17,900 bases of DNA from Prasinococcaceae sp. CCMP 1430 (Eukaryota > Prasinodermophyta > Palmophyllophyceae > Prasinococcales > Prasinococcaceae), in NCBI GenBank assembly GCA_013416795.1, contig RQSC01000015.1, positions 358,629-376,528 of the forward strand, given 5' to 3'. Shown here piece after piece: positions 7,943 through 16,479 of the stretch; position 1 is the stretch's first letter, and each line of letters starts with the position of its first letter. A program made the translations under genes and the position numbers. Below the pieces are notes generated by a model, which saw only the letters and a program-made list of their open reading frames with translations, searched no databases and was not told where the DNA came from.

Positions 7943-8728
7943 CTGTGAGTCCGCGTCGGATCCGGCAGAGCNGCGGCGGGCGGGCGGGCGCGGACCCGCG
8001 CCCGCCCGGCGAGCGGCCGCGTTTGGGTTGCGAGAGGGGGCTCGCGGGCGATGACTCGTACGGTGACGTCCAAAGTGGACCCTGTTTGTTCGTACCGCAA
8101 ACGAGAACGTGGCGCGGCGACGCCAGGTCACGCCGCACGCGCAGCGCGACGCGCACGTCAAACGCGTCTCGGAAAATCTCACCACAAAAAGCATTCCGAT
8201 CGACGAGGCGATCTCGATGTGATGGGGCATCGGGCGCACATGAATCTGAATCGCACGCGCGCGCGGCGAGACCTTTTTCCCCCGCCCATTTGTTTTTTCT
8301 TTCTTGCAAAAAAGGCGCCAAGAAGCAAAAAAAAGCGCACGCCAAAAAATCTGCTTTGATATTCCGAGCGCTTTGACCTGGGATGAGGGCGGAAGACCAG
8401 GCATTTTCGCGGTCAGACTGGGGTCTCACCGGCCGCTGACCCTGATTGCGCAGTCCACACCGGGGTCGGCGAGTGGCCAGACGCCAGCGCTGCGCTGGCG
8501 CTGGCCTGCTGCGCACTGGGGCAAGCAGGAGGGGCGGAGGGGGGAGCGGGGGGTCACAGTGCGCGCGCGGGGCGCTGGGTGTTGGGAGTTGGGTGTGGTA
8601 CCTTCCCCCCTCCCCCTCTTTCTCCAGCTTTGCTGCCGTCGCGCCCGGGGGGCCGCGCACGATGCGCGGCGCGGGCGTCGCCACACAGCGTGCGGCGCGC
8701 ACAGCAGCCCCCTAGCTAGGGCCCGCTT
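7943..8728. other. Unassigned stretch with two gaps and an AT-rich patch
   Basis: This includes the N at 7972. From about 8270 to 8360 there are several T- and A-homopolymer runs, in contrast to the GC-rich flanks. From about 8530 to 8630 it is G-rich then C-rich. Long open frames on both strands show no conserved motif. It may include promoter sequence, but nothing specific can be supported. Confidence 0.4.
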
Positions 8729-8729
8729 N
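8729..8729. other. Single N: scaffold gap inside BCD1
   Basis: The BCD1 frame is cut here on the minus strand before its C-terminal portion. Immediately beyond the N the frame ends in a stop after a few residues with no similarity, so this is a join rather than a miscalled base. Confidence 0.6.
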
Positions 8730-9245
8730 TGCGCGTGCGCCGTCCCCGCCATGGCCCTCGGCGGCTGCGCCGCCCGCGTTTTCCCCCGCGGTTTCCCCTG
8801 CGCGCGCCTCGTGCGCCTCCACGTACTCGCGCAGCCTGTGCCTGACCGCCGCGCCGCAGCCCCCAAGCGCGGCCCCGAGGGCTGCGCCAACAGCCGCGCG
8901 CTCGTCAACGCTCTCGAGCACCACCGTCTCACCCGCACTGGCACCTTGACGGCAGCCAGCAGCCTCGCTGCCCGCCGCCCCATTCGTGCGCGCGAAACGC
9001 AGCTCCACGCGCCAATGCAGCGTGCGCGAGCCCTTGGCCCCCTTCCCGCCCCCCTTGCCTCCGAGCCGCGTCGTGTTGGCCTCACGCCGCCCCATCCCTG
9101 GCGGCATGAAGCGCAGCGAGACACCGCGCTCGCGTGCGGCAGCGCGCAGTACGTGCAGCGCACGCGGCAGCGCCGCGTCCGGACGCTCTTGCGGAGGGCG
9201 CAGCTCGTCGGCGTCCTCGGCGTCATCAGCGTCCGCAGCAGAGCC
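8730..9245 (-). CDS. BCD1/ZNHIT6-type box C/D snoRNP assembly factor, internal fragment
   Basis: The frame on the minus strand reads [20 protein letters not shown], then [43 protein letters not shown] and [13 protein letters not shown]. That order matches the conserved block of BCD1/ZNHIT6: a helix ending in the RG..L..LP.G...R..N motif, a WHV/WRVELxF strand, a VxE segment, and a final RxRLxxY helix. BCD1 acts with R2TP and other factors to build box C/D snoRNPs in the nucleus. An acidic linker ([12 protein letters not shown]) precedes the block, then a Gly/Arg-rich run up to a stop at 9350..9348. The N-terminal HIT zinc finger and the C-terminus are absent. The frame abuts the DLST exon on the other strand. 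I rely on motif order, so a database search should confirm it. Confidence 0.65.
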
Positions 9246-10156
9246 CCTCCCACCGCGTCCAGACCTCCCCCTCCCGCGCCCGCCGCCGCGCCCGCCGCGC
9301 CCGCCGCGCCCGCCGCTGCTCGCGAGACGCGCGTGCCGATGACGAGGCTACGCAAGCGCGTCGCCGAGCGCCTCAAGGACAGCCAGAACACGCTGGCGAT
9401 GCTCACGACTTTCAACGAGGTTGATATGACCAACTTGATGGCCCTGCGCGCGTCGTTCAAGGACGAGTTCCTCGCGACGCACGGCGTCAAGCTCGGCATT
9501 ATGTCGCTCTTCGTGAAGGCGGCGACTGACGCGCTCCAGAAGGTTCCAGCGGTGGTGAGTCACGCGCGCCGACCGCGGGCGCGCGCGCGCCGGCCGCGAG
9601 CGCGCGCGTGCGCGCGTGCACGCGAAGCTTCTCGGGAGGTCCCTGCTCGCGTGCGCTGACGTGATCGCTCGCCGCTGCCGCGTGCCCTCCTCAGAACGCC
9701 GTCATTGATGGCGACGACATCGTGTACCGTGACTACTGCGACGTGTCCGTGGCGGTCGCGTCGCCGCGCGGCCTCGTGGTGCCCGTCATCCGCGATGCCC
9801 ACGAGCTGTCCTTCGCGGGCGTGGAGAAGGCGATCGTGGAGATGGGGCAGAAGGCCAAGGACGGCACCATCTCCATGGAGGACATGGCGGGCGGTACCTT
9901 CACCATCTCCAATGGCGGGGTGTTCGGCTCGATGATGAGCACGCCCATCATTAATCCGCCGCAGAGTGCCATCCTGGGCATGCACGCCACGCAGATGAGG
10001 CCCATGGTGGTAGACGGCGAGATCAAGGCCAGGCCCATGATGTATCTCGCACTCACATACGACCACCGCATCATTGACGGGAGGGAGTCAGTCACCTTTC
10101 TGAAGCAGATCAAGGCCAACGTCGAGGACCCCCGGAGGCTGCTGCTCGACCTGTAG
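9243..10156 (+). CDS. DLST: 2-oxoglutarate dehydrogenase E2 (dihydrolipoyl succinyltransferase), catalytic domain
   Basis: Exons 9243(approximate)..9554 and 9695..10156; the intron 9555..9694 (GTGAGT, CCTCAG) lies between complete codons and joins KVPAV to NAVIDGDD. After an Ala/Pro linker comes [20 protein letters not shown], the start of the acyltransferase domain. [20 protein letters not shown] and [12 protein letters not shown] follow, the latter with the catalytic His. The end DPRRLLLDL is typical of SucB/DLST rather than pyruvate dehydrogenase E2. The enzyme transfers succinyl from lipoyl-lysine to CoA in the mitochondrial TCA cycle. The lipoyl domain and transit peptide are not found upstream on the plus strand; instead BCD1 occupies the other strand up to about 9245. 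The exon start is therefore a guess, probably at one of the CAG sites near 9230-9240. Confidence 0.9.
9555..9694 (+). other. DLST intron with long alternating CG tract
   Basis: 140-bp GT-AG intron supported by the conserved protein on both sides. Positions about 9570-9625 are almost purely alternating C/G purine-pyrimidine sequence that can fold on itself. Confidence 0.9.
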
Positions 10157-10743
10157 GCGACATGGGCACCTTGTGCAGCCGAGACGCCTCTCGTTGCGGG
10201 GCGTCGGCGCGTGCGCGCGCCTGCAGATGTATACCCACGCGCGGTGGTCGATCCCGCACTCCTTTCTCCACGCTTCACCGGCAGCTCACACGTTCTTTTG
10301 CATTGACATATAGGGTCTATCATGCGCTCCTTTGAGTGCTTTCAATTCATGACTCTGAGTTTAGGTTAGTGCCACACCGCAAACATTCCCGCCAGCGCGC
10401 TCGCACGTCCTTCCGAATCACTCAATAGGGTTCGAAACGGGCGTCTCTGGTACCATCATATGGCATTATGTTAGTACCACGGAGTCATCGCGGTCTGGGG
10501 TTTAGGTTTGGAAAGACCGTAAACATCCTCGGCGCGCGGCGCGCCGCGCGGCGGCTGGCGCGGCGGCTGGCGCNAAGGCAGGCGGCGGGGCGCATCGACC
10601 GACTTCGTGCCTCTGCCGCGGAGCGTCTCGTGGCGCTCGCGGTTGCCCTCGCCTCGCACGCGGGAAACCAGCGCGTGTGTGACGCAGCCGCTGTCGCCGC
10701 CAAGCTGCTCGAGCTCCTCCCCGAACGCGGCGAGGCGAGGGCC
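10157..10743. other. Intergenic stretch between DLST and EBP2, with gap
   Basis: This contains the DLST 3' end, then less GC-rich sequence (about 10290-10520), then a CG-rich near-palindrome (about 10530-10573) with a repeated GGCTGGCGC element directly before the N at 10574. From 10575 the EBP2 frame is already open; whether that part is translated is unclear. No RNA gene recognised. Confidence 0.5.
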
Positions 10744-11763
10744 ATGGCGCACGCGTCGTCGCACGCCAAGCGCGCGCTCGCCGCGGCCACCGAGGAGCTG
10801 CGCTGGGAGGACGACGAGCGCGAGCGCGACGCCGACTCGGAGGAGGACGAGGACGCGCGCGCTGAGGCCGAGGCCGAAGCGGCCGCGCTCGCGGAGATCC
10901 GCGGCGAGAGGGGGGCGGACGGGGAGGAGGGCAAGGATGGCGAGAAAGAGTTCGTGTACGACGTGGAGGGCCTCCATGACAAGCTCGAGGAGTTTGGCTG
11001 GACGGGTAGTGAGGCGTTCATTGAGTCGATGGTGGTGGACGCTGCGGACGCCGCGCCCGCCGACGTCGACGCACACGACGACCTCAAGCGCGAGCTGGTC
11101 TTCTACCAGCAGGGACTCGCCGCGGTGCGCGAGGGCATCCAGCGCTTCCATAAGCTGGGGCTGCCATTCCAGCGCCCCAACGACTTCTACGCGCAGATGG
11201 TCAAGGACGACCTGCACATGAAGAAAGTCAAGGACAAGCTGCTGCACGAGAAGAAGGCGGTGGAGGAATCCGAGGAACGGCGCAAGCAGCGGCTGGCCAA
11301 GAAGTACCAGAAGCACGTGGCGGCAGAGCGCCAGAAGGAGCGAACGAAGTCCAAGAAGGCGGAGGTGGAGAACATCAAGCGCTGGCGCAAGAACCGCGAG
11401 CGCAACGGCTTCGCGGACGGCAAGGCGAGCCAGGAGGAGCTCGAGGCCATGCTCGCCCAGGGACCCAAGCGCAAGCTCAACGACCGCGGCAACGCGCGCA
11501 TCCGCCCAGGCGACAACCGCTCCAAGCAGCGCCTCGCGCGCGACGAAAAGTTTGGCTTCGGCGGGCGCAAGGGCCTGAAGAAGCAGAACGACCGGGATTC
11601 GTACATGGACGCGTCGGCCGGCTTCAGCGGGCACAAGAAGAGCTTTGGCGGGGGGAAGGGCGGGGGCGCGGGTGGCGCGCGCGGGGGTGTCAACAAGCGT
11701 GGGCCCGCCAAGCGCCCGGGCAAGAACAGGCGGCAGCAGTCGCGCTCGAAGCATCAGGGCTGA
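10744..11763 (+). CDS. EBP2: rRNA-processing protein EBP2
   Basis: 339 residues from the ATG at 10744, which has a favourable GCCATGG context; the frame is open upstream to the N at 10574, so the true start may be earlier. An acidic N-terminal part (EDDERERDADSEEDEDARAE) is followed by the EBP2 core. That core includes DDLKRELVFYQQGLAAV, KLGLPFQRPNDFYAQMVKDD, LHMKKVKDKLL and then a long Lys/Arg/Glu coiled coil (RRKQRLAKKYQKHVAAERQK). The C-terminus is Gly/Lys/Arg-rich and ends in a basic tail (GKNRRQQSRSKHQG), expected for a nucleolar protein. EBP2 is needed for 27S pre-rRNA processing in 60S subunit assembly. The length fits the family (roughly 300-430 residues). No intron is seen. It converges on the GT64 gene with 92 bases between stops. 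Confidence 0.9.
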   Translation: MAHASSHAKRALAAATEELRWEDDERERDADSEEDEDARAEAEAEAAALAEIRGERGADGEEGKDGEKEFVYDVEGLHDKLEEFGWTGSEAFIESMVVDAADAAPADVDAHDDLKRELVFYQQGLAAVREGIQRFHKLGLPFQRPNDFYAQMVKDDLHMKKVKDKLLHEKKAVEESEERRKQRLAKKYQKHVAAERQKERTKSKKAEVENIKRWRKNRERNGFADGKASQEELEAMLAQGPKRKLNDRGNARIRPGDNRSKQRLARDEKFGFGGRKGLKKQNDRDSYMDASAGFSGHKKSFGGGKGGGAGGARGGVNKRGPAKRPGKNRRQQSRSKHQG

Positions 11764-11855
11764 AATAATAGTACATGGTGGTACAATTTACAATCCCCTG
11801 CCCGCGTCGAGATCGACAGCCGCGTCGTGCCGCGCTGCGAGCCTCAGAGACGCCG

Positions 11856-13295
11856 TCACCAGGCGACCATCGACGTGGTGGTCTCCACCTTCAGCTTGGA
11901 GGTGGGCAGCCTTTTGATGCCCACGGCGTCCTCGAGGTGCTGCACGCACGTGTCTCGCGTGACGCGGTGCTGCAGCGGCGCGCCCGTCGAGATGCCGCCG
12001 CTGCCCACCTCGAGCGGCCTCGAGCGCGGGCGGACCCAGAGCGGTGGAACGCCGGTCAGGTTCGCCACCATGTATCTGTGCGCAGGCGCGGCGCGGGTGC
12101 GCGCATGGCACAGCTCCGGTCAGAGTCGCGGGTCGATGAGCGCGCGCGAGCGCGCGACTCTGGAGCTGCGCGCGGGCGCTCTCGCATGCGCCACGTACGA
12201 CATCGCGATGTCTTCGCAGTTCATGTGCTCATCCACGATTCCCCTGGCGGCCGTCATTGCCTCACTGAAGTACGCATCCAGCCACTCTGTGCGCAGGAAT
12301 GCGGCCTTGGTGAGCACCACATTGTACTCGCCAGACCACCACACGCCGCGCAGCCAGCCGCGGTACAGCGCTGGGGTGGAGTCCACGCGAGTCTCCGATG
12401 CGGACGCACTCGCTGGCGACGTCGCGCGCGCCTCTCCGCCTACCCCGGGATCGTCAGGCATCGCCCAGCGCGCGCGCAGCCCGGGTGCGCCAGCTCCACT
12501 CTCGACGCCGCCCAACGGCGCGTGCGTGACCAGCCGCGGGTAATAGCCGACCATCTGCTGCCCACCGAACGACTGGGCGGCCTCGGCACCGACGCACACG
12601 TCGGCGCAGGAAAGCAGCACGTCGTCGTCCACGCTGAGCACGATTGGCGACAGCAGCGGCGGTGGCACCCCCGTGACGCCGTCGGTGCTGAATGCGGCGC
12701 GCGCTGGCGCGCGAAAGCGCTCGTTGAGCGAATCCGCTCGTGCGACGGACACGTAGACCGGCGCGGGCGATCTGTCATTCCTGCCCCTACTCTCCAGCAC
12801 GCTCTCGCCCTCGCCCGCCGCAGGTACGCCTCGACCACCGGCGCGGCGCGGCGCGGCGGCGACGGGAAGCGCCTGGCGCGCGAGCACGTTGAGCTCCCTC
12901 GCGAGCGCCTCGGCGGGTGCGCCTGCCTTTGTCGGGTCCCCCCACTGCACGCGCACTGCACGCACGCACTCACACGACGCGTACCGCGGCGCCGACGCCG
13001 CGAGCGCGCGCGCTCGGTCGAAGTGTGCGAGCAGAACGTCCACGCGAGCGCCACCAAACGGCCGCTCGGGGCGCGCAGCCGCCGCTGCGCACGCCACGAG
13101 CGCGATGAGTGAGAGCACGAGCGCCGGGACGCGCAGCCACGAGAGGAGGTACCACGCGCGAGCCGCGGGCGTGTCCAGCGTCCTTCTCGTCGGTCCCCCG
13201 CCCCCCTCGCCCCCCCACGCGCTGTCATCGCGCCGCGGCGGCAGCACCTTCCCGCGCGAGCGCCACTCGGAGGCGGCGCTCTTCCCGCTGTTCAT
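11856..13295 (-). CDS. GT64 (exostosin-like C-terminal domain) glycosyltransferase, type II membrane protein
   Basis: Exon 1 runs from 13295 (ATG, 5' end uncertain) to 12199 and exon 2 is 12075..11856 (TGA), giving 438 residues. The intron 12198..12076 starts GTACGT and ends GCACAG. Splicing makes EDIAMSYMVANLTGVPPLWV, the conserved GT64 end block. A single hydrophobic anchor near the N-terminus (LRVPALVLSLIALVACAAAA) gives Golgi type II topology. The domain shows VDVLLAHFDRA, the WGDP segment, SLNERF, the metal-binding LSVDDDVLLS, GGQQMVGYYPR and MNCEDIAMS. GT64 enzymes transfer GlcNAc-type sugars: heparan sulfate EXT/EXTL in animals, glycosylinositol phosphorylceramides in plants. The acceptor here is unknown. 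Every in-frame ATG that keeps the anchor lies within or opposite the first coding part of SEC63. Confidence 0.85.
12076..12198 (-). other. GT64 gene intron, extended imperfect hairpin
   Basis: 123-bp GT-AG intron. Paired segments, in plus coordinates: 12122..12130 with 12153..12161 (9 bp), 12111..12117 with 12162..12168 (7 bp), and 12101..12107 with 12185..12191 (7 bp). They are nested and bring the two intron ends together. Confidence 0.85.
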
Positions 13296-15453
13296 GTTCA
13301 GCGTGATGATCCTCGTCCTCATTCCGGCGACGCTCATGAAGCTGTGCGCGGCCGGCGACGCGGACGGCGTCGCCGGCGCGACGAACAAGGAGGTGTTCAC
13401 GCGCGCCAAGGCGGGCGGCTCCAAGAAGAAGCCGCTCATCAGCCACGGCATGTGGCTGGCCATCGGCTGGGCGCTCGCGGCAGCCATGCTCTATTACGTC
13501 TCCTCGGTGACCGAGGAGCAGGAGCTCTTCGAGCCCTTCGACATCCTCGGCATCGGCCAGAACGCCACCGACCGCGAGATCAAGTCCGCTTACCGGAAGT
13601 GCGTGCGGCCGCGTGCAGGCGCGCCCCGCGTGGGAGTGCCACAGCCCCCGAGGGCGGAGATCTCATGCCACCTCTGCGAATGCCCGCTGACCCCTCGACC
13701 CTGCTGCCCCCGCCTCGCCGCCGGTAGGCTCTCTCTCAAGTACCACCCTGACAAGAACCCTGACCCGGTGGGCCAGGCCTTCTTCGTCGAGAAGATTCAG
13801 AAGGCGTACAAAGCGCTCACCGACGAGACGGCGCGCGCCAATCTCAAGCGCTACGGCCACCCCGACGGCCCGCAGGGCTACAGCGTGGGCGTGGCGCTGC
13901 CAAGCTGGCTGCTGGACAAGAACGAAGGGCAGGCGCAGGTGCTCATCCTGCTCGGCATCCTGCTTGTGGGCATCATCGCGCCTGGCGCCGCCGCCGTGTT
14001 CTACCTCAATCGGTCGGAGAAGTACACCACGCAGGGCGTGAAGCGCGACACGCTGGGTCGCATCGCCCACTCGATGCGCGGCAAAATTGACCTGAGCATC
14101 ACCAAAGTGCTGCCCATCCTCGTGTGTTGCTCCGAATACACCGACATGAAGTATGGCAGCGCGGCCAAGGCCGAGGCGCTGCAAATGCTCGCGCGCGACC
14201 TCAAGACCGCCATCGAGCGCGATGAGAAGATCAAGGATCCCAAAGACCTGGCGAAGTGGATGAAGCGTCACCCATGCGTCGTGAAGGCCCACCTGCTGCT
14301 GCTGGCCTACCTCAATGGCAGCAAGATCCCTGAAATCCTGCAGGAGGACGCCGAATTCATCGTGAAGGCCGCGCCGCTGCTGCTGGAGGAAATGGTCAAG
14401 TTCGCCATGTCTCCGCAGCCACAGACGGGCCTCGGCGTGCTTCGCCCCGCTCTTTCGTGCCTCGAGGCGTCCCAGAGCATCGTGCGTGGCGTGCCCATCT
14501 CCAGCCGCAAGTTGGATGGCGGCGGCAAAGGCAAGGACCTGAGCCCGCTGCTGCAGCTGCCCCACGTCACTGAGGATACGATCAGGCAGCTACAGAAGGC
14601 GAACGTTCGCACGCTGAAGGACCTGATGGACCTCGAGCTCGACGAGGCGCGCGCGAAGCTGGAGACCACAAAGCTGGCGCCCGAGGAAGTGGACGCGGCC
14701 ATGGTTGCGCTCGGCGAGATTCCGCACGTGCACGTGGACGTGGCCTTCGCGACCCCCGGGTGCAGCGAGGTGCAGGCGAACGATCTGAGTTCGCTGTACG
14801 TGCGCCTGTGCGTGTGGAGGCGGCAGAGCAAGCCCGGTGTCAAGGGCGGCAGCGCGCCGACGGCCATCCGCAGCGCGCGATTTCCTGCTCCGAAGGCCGA
14901 GGCGTGGCATGTGTACATGGCCGATGCGAAGCGCAACATCCTCATCCTGAAGTCGCGGGCCGTGATCGAGGCGGCGGAGGAGCTCAACCCGGCCGAGGAG
15001 GAGGGCGTCGCCGAAAGCACCTCCAATGGCGTCGACGACGACGAGGATGAGCCGCCGCCCGTGCCCAAGGGCGGCAAGCAGCTGGAGATGATGATCCGCG
15101 CGCCGGGCCCTGGCGAATACTCTTGGGACCTGATCGTCGAGTGCGACTCGTGGATCGGCGTCGGCCTGCACCTACCCGTCAGGGTGAAGGTGGGTCAGCA
15201 GCAGGCAGCCGATGCCGTGCGCGCAAAGCCGAAGCCAAAGAGGGCCAAGGCGGCGGCCGAGTCAACAGGTGGCGAGATCGAAGAGGATGAGGAGGAAGAC
15301 GAGGAGGACGACCCTGTCCACAACGACGAGGACGACTGCATCTCCAGCGAGGAGTACGAGGACGACGAGTGGATGGAGGACTCTGACAGCGACGACGAGG
15401 GACTCCAGATGAAGAAAGGTCACGTCGCCGACGCTTCGCAGCTGACCAAGTAA
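13245..15453 (+). CDS. SEC63: Sec63, ER translocon J-domain protein
   Basis: Exons: (about 13245)..13598 and 13728..15453. The intron 13599..13727 has GTGCGT and GGTAG ends, and splicing restores SAYRK-LSLKYHPDKNPDP. From the ATG at 13294 the protein has 676 residues, a normal Sec63 size; a short upstream exon joined at the acceptor GGCAG (13244) is also possible. Order: TM1 (FPLFMFSVMILVLIPATLMK), TM2 (MWLAIGWALAAAMLYYV), luminal J domain with HPD and the family run KRYGHPDGPQGYSVGVALPS, then TM3 (VLILLGILLVGIIAPGAAAV). The cytosolic Brl/Sec63 domain follows, from LPILVCCSEYTDMKYG through the DLSPLLQLPHVTEDTIRQLQ helical block to WDLIVECDSWIGVG. A long acidic tail (EDEEEDEEDD) closes the protein. 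Sec63 recruits BiP to the Sec61 channel for post-translational import. Confidence 0.93.
13599..13727 (+). other. SEC63 intron, length a multiple of three, no stop
   Basis: 129 bp that keep the frame open, so an unspliced message would encode 43 extra residues inside the J domain, just before its HPD-containing helix. The family alignment makes removal clear: the insert is Pro/Cys/Arg-rich and has no counterpart. Confidence 0.92.
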
Positions 15454-15637
15454 ACCGAGCCATTCAATTGGATATTGTTCTATGTAGCACAACGTCCTTC
15501 GCTGCTGACCTGGAGCCGCCGCTGCGATGTGTTCGCGCAGCACCACGGCGCGCCTTGCGGAGGCTGCTAAGGGCCCGCGCCTGGGAAACGCTGCAGAGCG
15601 TAGACGAGTCTGTGTGCATAAATATGGGTGGGTGTAC

Positions 15638-16479
15638 TGAGGTCACGCAAGCGAGCGACGCACGCGCAGCTGCTGAGTGCATCCAGTGCCTCGCTCCTCT
15701 TACTCCTCCGCGGGGGCCTCGGCGGCGGGTTCGGCGCCTTCGTCGGCCTCGGCGGCCTCGGCGGCCTCGGCGGCCTTGGCCGCGGCGAGCTCGGCATCCT
15801 GCGCGCGGCCCTCGCGGGCCGTGTCCGCAGCGGCGGCGTACGAGCGCACGACACGCAGAAACCATAGCAGGGGCATACCCAGGGGTGACTCCTTGGCGAG
15901 CGCGTCCTCGTCGACGCCCTTGCACACGAACTTGGCATACTTGGCGACTTCGAGCGGCAGCGCGCCCTCAGCGGCCGCGTCAAAGCTGTTGAACGATTCG
16001 GCGTCGACAGCGGCAGCAATGCCGCCGAAGAGCAGCGAGCGAGCGGCCGACCAGCTGTACGCGTCGGTGTGGCCCAGCACGCGCAGCGCGGCACGCAACA
16101 GCGGCATCGTCGCTGGCGGCGCGAAGACGCGCTGGCGCAGCGTGCCAAGCTTGTCGCCCTCGAAGACGCCAGCCACCAGCGACACCACCTTCGCGTACTT
16201 CGCCTTCTCCAGCTCCAGAGCTATCTCATAGGACGGCCTGCCCTCGGCGTCCTCGTCCGCCTCACCCTCGGCGTCCTCCTCCTCCGCCTTACCCTCGGCG
16301 TCCTCCTCCTCCGCGTTACCCTCGGCGTCCTCCTCCTCCGCCTTGCCCTCGGCGTCCTCCTCCTCCGCCTTGCCCTCGGCATCTTCCTCCTCCGCCTTGC
16401 CCTCGGCATCCTCCTCCTCCGCCGTGCCCTCGGCATCCTCCTCCTCCGCCTTGCCCTCGGCATCCTCCTCCTCCGCCGT
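15638..16479. repeat. 842-bp duplicated block, copy B (same as 4698..5539)
   Basis: This copy sits in intact context: the 3' part of the complete Dpy-30/GAF gene and its 62 downstream bases. One base differs from copy A (16451). It is therefore the original or correctly placed copy. Confidence 0.93.

Noticed and set aside
8304-9240. Upstream extension of the DLST frame as presequence and lipoyl domain
   Set aside because: The translation has no lipoyl-lysine motif, crosses an N, and lies opposite a recognisable BCD1 block.
10425-10442. GGTTCGAAAC resembling a tRNA B box
   Set aside because: No A box, no complementary acceptor arm and no anticodon stem could be placed upstream.
10355-10515. 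TTTAGG-like words resembling telomere repeats
   Set aside because: Only two isolated, imperfect matches, not a tandem array.
10471-11754. Long minus-strand frame opposite EBP2
   Set aside because: Leu/Val-rich antisense shadow of Lys/Glu codons; the plus strand holds the EBP2 motifs.
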